This document shows, piece by piece, positions 60,157-64,000 of a DNA stretch of 64,000 bases (positions are counted from its first letter, which is position 1; every line of letters begins with the position of its first letter). This DNA comes from Ignavibacteriaceae bacterium (GTDB lineage: Bacteria > Bacteroidota > Ignavibacteria > Ignavibacteriales > Ignavibacteriaceae), in assembly GCA_008933765.1 (NCBI GenBank), contig WBUK01000001.1:62001-126000 (forward strand), given 5' to 3'. The notes beneath the pieces are model-generated. The model ran no database searches and had not been told where the DNA came from. It saw nothing but the letters and a program-made list of their open reading frames with translations. The translations under genes were made by a program, and so were the position numbers.

Positions 60157-61014
60157 ATGAAAAACAACTTTTATTTCCAACTCGATATTACTACCGAACC
60201 ACCTTTGAACGACGAGGAAGTGGCGGTTCTTTGGATTTTTCAACCCGATGGCTTAAACCTTGATGGGAATTTAATAAGAATGTTCTTCGACGACCTTCAA
60301 CCCGAGCAGATTGAACTAATAACTCAAGAAATGAACTGTTTGGTTGAATCCGGAATTGTTGAAAAATTTGACATCTCTTCACAAAAATTAGAAAAGATAA
60401 ACTGGAATGAAGAATGGCAAAAGAATCTTAAGGTGCTGAAAGCAGGCTCCAACTTTGTTGTTAAGCCCACTTTTGTGGAGTATTCCGCTGAACCCTCAGA
60501 GATTGTGATCGAAATCGACCCTAAAATGTCGTTCGGTACCGGAGAGCATGAAACTACACGATTAATTCTCGGGCTTCTGGAAAAATATGGAAATAACCGA
60601 AAATTTGTTCTTGATGCCGGTGCCGGTACTGCAATTTTGGCGATTGCCGCCGTTAAATTAGGTTCTAAAAAGGCAATTGCTTTCGATAACGACGACTGGT
60701 GCTTGGAAAACGGGCTGGAAAATGTGCGCTTAAACGGCGTTGCGGATAAAGTTGAAATCAGAATCTGTGAAACAAAAGATATTTTCGAACGCAATTTTGA
60801 CCTTATTGTCGCAAATATTCAACGGGATGTTTTATCCGGAATCGCTGCTGAACTCGCCAAACGGCAGGCACCGGGCGGCGTGCTTATTTTATCGGGCCTT
60901 CTGATTGCAGACGAAGAAATAATCGCCCCAATCTATCAAAAATTGGGGTACTCGTTAATCGATAAAGCCGGTGAAAATGAGTGGATTAGCCTTGTGTTTA
61001 AATTAGACGCTTAG
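60157..61014 (+). CDS. prmA: Ribosomal protein L11 methyltransferase
   Basis: A 285-residue SAM-dependent methyltransferase that trimethylates ribosomal protein L11. Two domains: an N-terminal substrate-recognition domain (about 1-95, with EEWQKNLKVLKAGSNFVVKP) and the Rossmann domain with the SAM motif VLDAGAGTAILAIAAVKLG and the catalytic-type motif NIQRDVL. MSFGTGEHETTRL links them, characteristic of PrmA. Standard length. The stop codon lies in the first of three 22-base repeats that continue into the end of the convergent amidohydrolase gene. Confidence 0.92.
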   Translation: MKNNFYFQLDITTEPPLNDEEVAVLWIFQPDGLNLDGNLIRMFFDDLQPEQIELITQEMNCLVESGIVEKFDISSQKLEKINWNEEWQKNLKVLKAGSNFVVKPTFVEYSAEPSEIVIEIDPKMSFGTGEHETTRLILGLLEKYGNNRKFVLDAGAGTAILAIAAVKLGSKKAIAFDNDDWCLENGLENVRLNGVADKVEIRICETKDIFERNFDLIVANIQRDVLSGIAAELAKRQAPGGVLILSGLLIADEEIIAPIYQKLGYSLIDKAGENEWISLVFKLDA

Positions 61015-61065
61015 TTTACCTCAATTTGGCGCTTAAGTTATCTAAATTTGGCGCTTAGTTTATCT
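61000..61065. repeat. Three 22-bp repeats joining two convergent genes
   Basis: Units with the core CGCTTA at 61008, 61030 and 61052 (period 22) resemble AAATTTGGCGCTTAGTTTAT. The first contains the prmA TAG stop and the third the TAA stop of the minus-strand amidohydrolase gene. Confidence 0.8.
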
Positions 61066-62739
61066 CTCTGCAGATTTGCTGTAAACCGTTACACCGTTAA
61101 CAACCGTGCGCAACACCTGAGTATCTTTTATTAGTTCCGGGTCAATCTCAAAAATATTTCTGTCGATAATCGTAAAATCGGCGTATTTATTCGGATCAAT
61201 TGTTCCGAGTTTATCTTCCATAAAAGCGGCATACGCATTGCCAAGTGTGTAAGCCACAACTGCCTGTTCAACGGAGATTTTTTGTTCGGGTATCCAACCG
61301 TTTGGGTTTTTACCGTCAAGTGTTCTGCGTGTTACCGCTGCATAAATTCCCCGGAATGGATTTAAAGAAGCAACCCACCAGTCAGAACCAAAACCAATGT
61401 GCACACCCGCAGCAAGCAAATCGGCAAATCTGTAAGAAGATGAAATTCTATCTTCACCAATTCTTTTGTGTGCCCAGTTTCCGTCGTCAACTAAATGCAC
61501 AGGCTGCATCGAGGCAACCACATTCAGTTTTTTGAATCGTGCAATATCTTCAGTCCTTAAATGCTGCGCGTGTTCAATTCTGAATCTTCTGTCTCTCGGT
61601 GGGTTTTTGGCGTTAATTTCCTCGGCCACATCGAGCATGTAGCTGTTTGCCCTGTCACCAATTGCGTGAACCGATATCTGCAGCCCTGCAGCATCCGCCT
61701 GCAGACACCAACTCCTTAGACTATCGTTGGAAACTATATCTGAAGGCAGACCATACCAGTTTGGGTCAGTAACATAGGGGTCAAAAAACCACGCTGAAGC
61801 AGCCCCCAGTGAGCCGTCTGAAAAAGCCTTTAACGAACCAATCTTCAACATATCTGAACCGAAACCGCTTTGAATACCAAGCGCAGCTAAATACTTAAAA
61901 TCAGCCACGGGCATTCTGGTGTAAATTCTGCAGGTTAGTCTTCCCTCTTTTTCATATTTTTGGTAAAGGCGCAAGTCATCCCGGTAGGTAATATCGTGCA
62001 CCATTGTTAAACCTAACTTAGCGGCTTCTTCTAATGCCAAATTAAGCCACTCTTCTTTCTCTTTCAGCGAAGCATCGGGAATTAACGCAGAAACAAGATC
62101 AATTGCATTGTCAATTAAAATACCGGTGGGTTCGCCTGTTTTTTTATCCTTCACAATTTCACCGCCCGGGGGCGAAACGGTTGCCGAGGTTATCCCTGCC
62201 ATCCTCAGAGCCACCGAATTTGCAAGCGCTATATGCCCGTCAAAACGATGAATTAAAACGGGATTATCGGGCGAAACATCGTCTATCATCTCTTTTGTGG
62301 GCAAATCTTTTTTCTCCCATGATTCGTGGTCCCAATCCCCGCCCGTTATCCAGCTTCCTTTTTCTTTACCGGAAATGAATTGTTGCAGCAATTGCGTAAA
62401 CTCTGTTGTTGAAGTGGCGCCTCGAAGATTTAACCCTGCGAGTGATTCACCACCTGAAACAAAATGGACATGATCATCCGAAAGCCCGGGCAACATTAGT
62501 GCTCCTTTCAGGTTTATTTCCTGATACCCCGGTTGCAATTTTTTCCGTGCTTCAGCCTCACTTCCGGCAAAAACAATGAGATTGCCTTCGGTTAAAACAG
62601 ATTCAACATATTTTTGTTGTGGGTTTCCGGTGTAAATTACACCGTTATGATAAAACACTTGTTTCATTTGTGCATTGCCTGATAGTGTTAAAAAGCAAGC
62701 AAATATTGCTGTTTTATAAAAAATTTTCTTCAGTTTCAT
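61060..62739 (-). CDS. Exported amidohydrolase, YtcJ-like
   Basis: A 559-residue metal-dependent amidohydrolase. A signal peptide (FYKTAIFACFLTLSGNAQ) targets it to the periplasm. The metal-binding HxH is in LSDDHVHFVSGG near residue 93, followed by the later His in SVHAIGDRAN and RIEHAQHL, and the Asp-containing GFGSDWWVASLNPF. The N-terminal and C-terminal parts form the small beta-sandwich. YtcJ-type enzymes hydrolyse N-acyl or imide bonds of unknown natural substrates. It is unlinked to a clear operon; the next gene upstream on the same strand has its own terminator. Confidence 0.88.
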   Translation of the reverse strand: MKLKKIFYKTAIFACFLTLSGNAQMKQVFYHNGVIYTGNPQQKYVESVLTEGNLIVFAGSEAEARKKLQPGYQEINLKGALMLPGLSDDHVHFVSGGESLAGLNLRGATSTTEFTQLLQQFISGKEKGSWITGGDWDHESWEKKDLPTKEMIDDVSPDNPVLIHRFDGHIALANSVALRMAGITSATVSPPGGEIVKDKKTGEPTGILIDNAIDLVSALIPDASLKEKEEWLNLALEEAAKLGLTMVHDITYRDDLRLYQKYEKEGRLTCRIYTRMPVADFKYLAALGIQSGFGSDMLKIGSLKAFSDGSLGAASAWFFDPYVTDPNWYGLPSDIVSNDSLRSWCLQADAAGLQISVHAIGDRANSYMLDVAEEINAKNPPRDRRFRIEHAQHLRTEDIARFKKLNVVASMQPVHLVDDGNWAHKRIGEDRISSSYRFADLLAAGVHIGFGSDWWVASLNPFRGIYAAVTRRTLDGKNPNGWIPEQKISVEQAVVAYTLGNAYAAFMEDKLGTIDPNKYADFTIIDRNIFEIDPELIKDTQVLRTVVNGVTVYSKSAER

Positions 62740-62886
62740 TTTTGGTTACTTTTTTAAAGAAAAACTCATTTGAATTATAGCAAATTTAACTAAGTAACAA
62801 ATTTAAATTATAACGGTTTGCTGCGCTATTAATTAAAAAATGGCTATACTTTCGCTTCCTTTGATATCCATTAATCTGATTACTAC

Positions 62887-62919
62887 AAACAAAAAGAGGC
62901 TGCCGAAACCGGCAGCCTC
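62887..62919 (-). terminator. Intrinsic terminator of the type IX cargo gene at the window end
   Basis: GAGGCTGCCG (62896-62905) and CGGCAGCCTC (62910-62919) form a perfect 10-bp stem with an AAAC loop; on the minus strand it is followed by TTTTTG. It lies 24 bases after the stop codon. Confidence 0.9.
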
Positions 62920-62942
62920 AGAGAACTCTTAAAAAGTAATTC

Positions 62943-64000
62943 TTATTTGTTCAGCATCATTTTGATTGATGAAACAAAACTCTGTCCGTTAACTCCACTT
63001 GCGTTGATCTTTGCAATGTAAAGACCTGAATTCAACATCGAAGCGTCGAAGTTTACGCTGTGCATTCCGGCGCCAAGGGTTCCGTTAACCAATGTGGCAA
63101 CTTCCTGACCAAGAACATTGTAAACTGAGAGAACAACTTTAGCATCAGTTGCTAACGAGAAGTTGATCAATGTTGAAGGGTTGAATGGGTTTGGATAGTT
63201 CTGGCTGAGTGAGAACTCTGTCGGGTTAGCTACTTCAACAACTACAGGGTCTGAGAAGCTGTAGGTGCCGTCATAATCCATCTGACGGAGTCTGTAGGTG
63301 TAAGAACCTGTTGCAAGGTTAGCATCTGTAAATGAATATTCATTTATTGATGTTGAAGTACCTTTACCCTCAACAAATCCAACGGCTACGAAAGGTGTTG
63401 CGCCTGCACTTCTTTCAACCTGGAAACCTCTGTTGTTGGTCTCTGTTGCGGTTGACCAGTTCAGGTTAACAGTTGTGCCAACAGTTGAAGCCCGGAACGA
63501 TGCAAACTCAACAGGAATAGGATCGCCACCGGCACTTACTTCATCCAGCATAATAGCATCGCCATCAACCATATTGTCAGCTACATATTCTCTGAAACCA
63601 ATGTAAATATTGGAACCGGCAGTAACCAATGCGCCAATGTCGTATGTTTTATATGTCCAACCTTGGGTAGGTACTATTGATGCTACTGCTGTGCTAAAAG
63701 ATGCGGGGTTGTTGTTATCAGTGGTTGAAATTTTCACTTCAACTAAATCAGCATAAGTTGCATACGCGCCTATCCAAAATTTCAACTGATCGCCGGGCTG
63801 TACATTAAGAATTTGCGGTGTAACCAACCACTGGTCGTTTCCAACTGCACCACCGGTGTTCCAGGTACAATAAGCAGATTTCAAGCCTGCAGTAGCACTT
63901 GGGGCTGTTGTGGCAGGACCTGTCCAACCACTTGGAGTTGTTCCGTAGGTGTGTGTTGTCCAACCGGTACCGCCATCAGGGTTCAGTTTTGCCCATCCGG
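62943..64000 (-). CDS. Type IX cargo protein with choice-of-anchor J domain (N-terminus outside the window)
   Basis: The reading frame runs off the window edge at 64000, so only the C-terminal ~352 residues are seen. The visible N-terminal part (WAKLNPDGGTGW, then GWTGPATTAPSATAG) and QWLVTPQILNVQPGDQLKFWIGAY match the cleaved-adhesin/choice-of-anchor J jelly-roll domain. A FnIII-like segment (VNLNWSTATETNNRGFQVER) comes next, and the C-terminus is a type IX sorting domain (LSQNYPNPFNPSTLINFSL, VYNVLGQEVATLVNG, ending MMLNK). It should be exported and displayed or released at the cell surface. A TTG at 63884 could start translation, but the domain clearly begins upstream. Confidence 0.85.
   Translation of the reverse strand, partial: GWAKLNPDGGTGWTTHTYGTTPSGWTGPATTAPSATAGLKSAYCTWNTGGAVGNDQWLVTPQILNVQPGDQLKFWIGAYATYADLVEVKISTTDNNNPASFSTAVASIVPTQGWTYKTYDIGALVTAGSNIYIGFREYVADNMVDGDAIMLDEVSAGGDPIPVEFASFRASTVGTTVNLNWSTATETNNRGFQVERSAGATPFVAVGFVEGKGTSTSINEYSFTDANLATGSYTYRLRQMDYDGTYSFSDPVVVEVANPTEFSLSQNYPNPFNPSTLINFSLATDAKVVLSVYNVLGQEVATLVNGTLGAGMHSVNFDASMLNSGLYIAKINASGVNGQSFVSSIKMMLNK

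Overview
The window is a gene-dense, AT-leaning chromosomal segment of a Gram-negative bacterium. It most likely comes from the Ignavibacteria or a neighbouring lineage of the Bacteroidota/Chlorobiota group. Four secreted proteins carry a C-terminal sorting or FlgD-like beta-sandwich domain, three of them with the QNYPNPFNP motif of type IX secretion cargo. There are PorV/PorQ-like outer-membrane proteins, a TonB-dependent receptor with a carboxypeptidase-like plug extension, menaquinone genes (menF, menD), and promoter-like elements of the Bacteroidota form TTG-N19-TAnnTTTG. The lineage call is inference from these family signatures. I see no tRNA, rRNA, CRISPR array or prophage.

Layout. 1-8.4 kb: a leftward run (thioredoxin-domain protein, sensor kinase, typA, ychF), then glgC rightward. 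8.4-18.7 kb: a rightward stretch with uvrC, an L,D-transpeptidase, a lipoprotein, sixA, pruA/rocA, sucC, a TPR protein and aroE; the SRP RNA gene (ffs) is embedded on the opposite strand. 18.8-20.5 kb: an aspartate-type aminotransferase and coaD, leftward. 20.6-22.9 kb: a DUF4286 protein, a degraded insertion-sequence remnant between 11-bp inverted repeats, and a type IX cargo protein. 22.9-36.7 kb: a long leftward block with a HIT protein, a second EF-G-like GTPase, YtxH and DUF948-like proteins, icd, a flippase-like membrane protein, maf, spoIID-like, rsgA, an outer-membrane protein, two low-complexity lipoproteins and a lone receiver domain. 36.9-47.1 kb: rightward, with a repeat-rich outer-membrane protein, xseA-xseB, dxs, a Gfo/Idh oxidoreductase, an OmpR-type regulator with a dead receiver, menF and menD. 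47.1-49 kb: a convergent acetyltransferase-like membrane protein and a YqaA-type protein. 49-60.1 kb: a leftward envelope/secretion locus (TonB receptor, large secreted protein, PorV-like protein, two beta-barrels, two GHL10 glycosidase paralogues). 60.2-64 kb: prmA, an exported amidohydrolase and a truncated type IX cargo protein.

Functional themes are central metabolism (icd, sucC, pruA, glgC), isoprenoid/menaquinone supply (dxs, menF, menD in one co-directional run), envelope biogenesis and type IX export, and translation-associated GTPases (typA, ychF, fusA2, rsgA).

The most unusual observation is that short imperfect direct repeats ('echoes', 12-85 bp, period 17-87 bp) recur at gene boundaries. 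They copy the stop-codon region, start region or promoter region of the adjacent gene. The clearest case is an 85-bp repeat at 47031/47118: the last 27 residues of MenD are encoded by what looks like a decayed antisense copy of the 3' end of the convergent gene. MenD and MenF also carry low-complexity internal insertions, and several envelope proteins contain recent in-frame tandem expansions.
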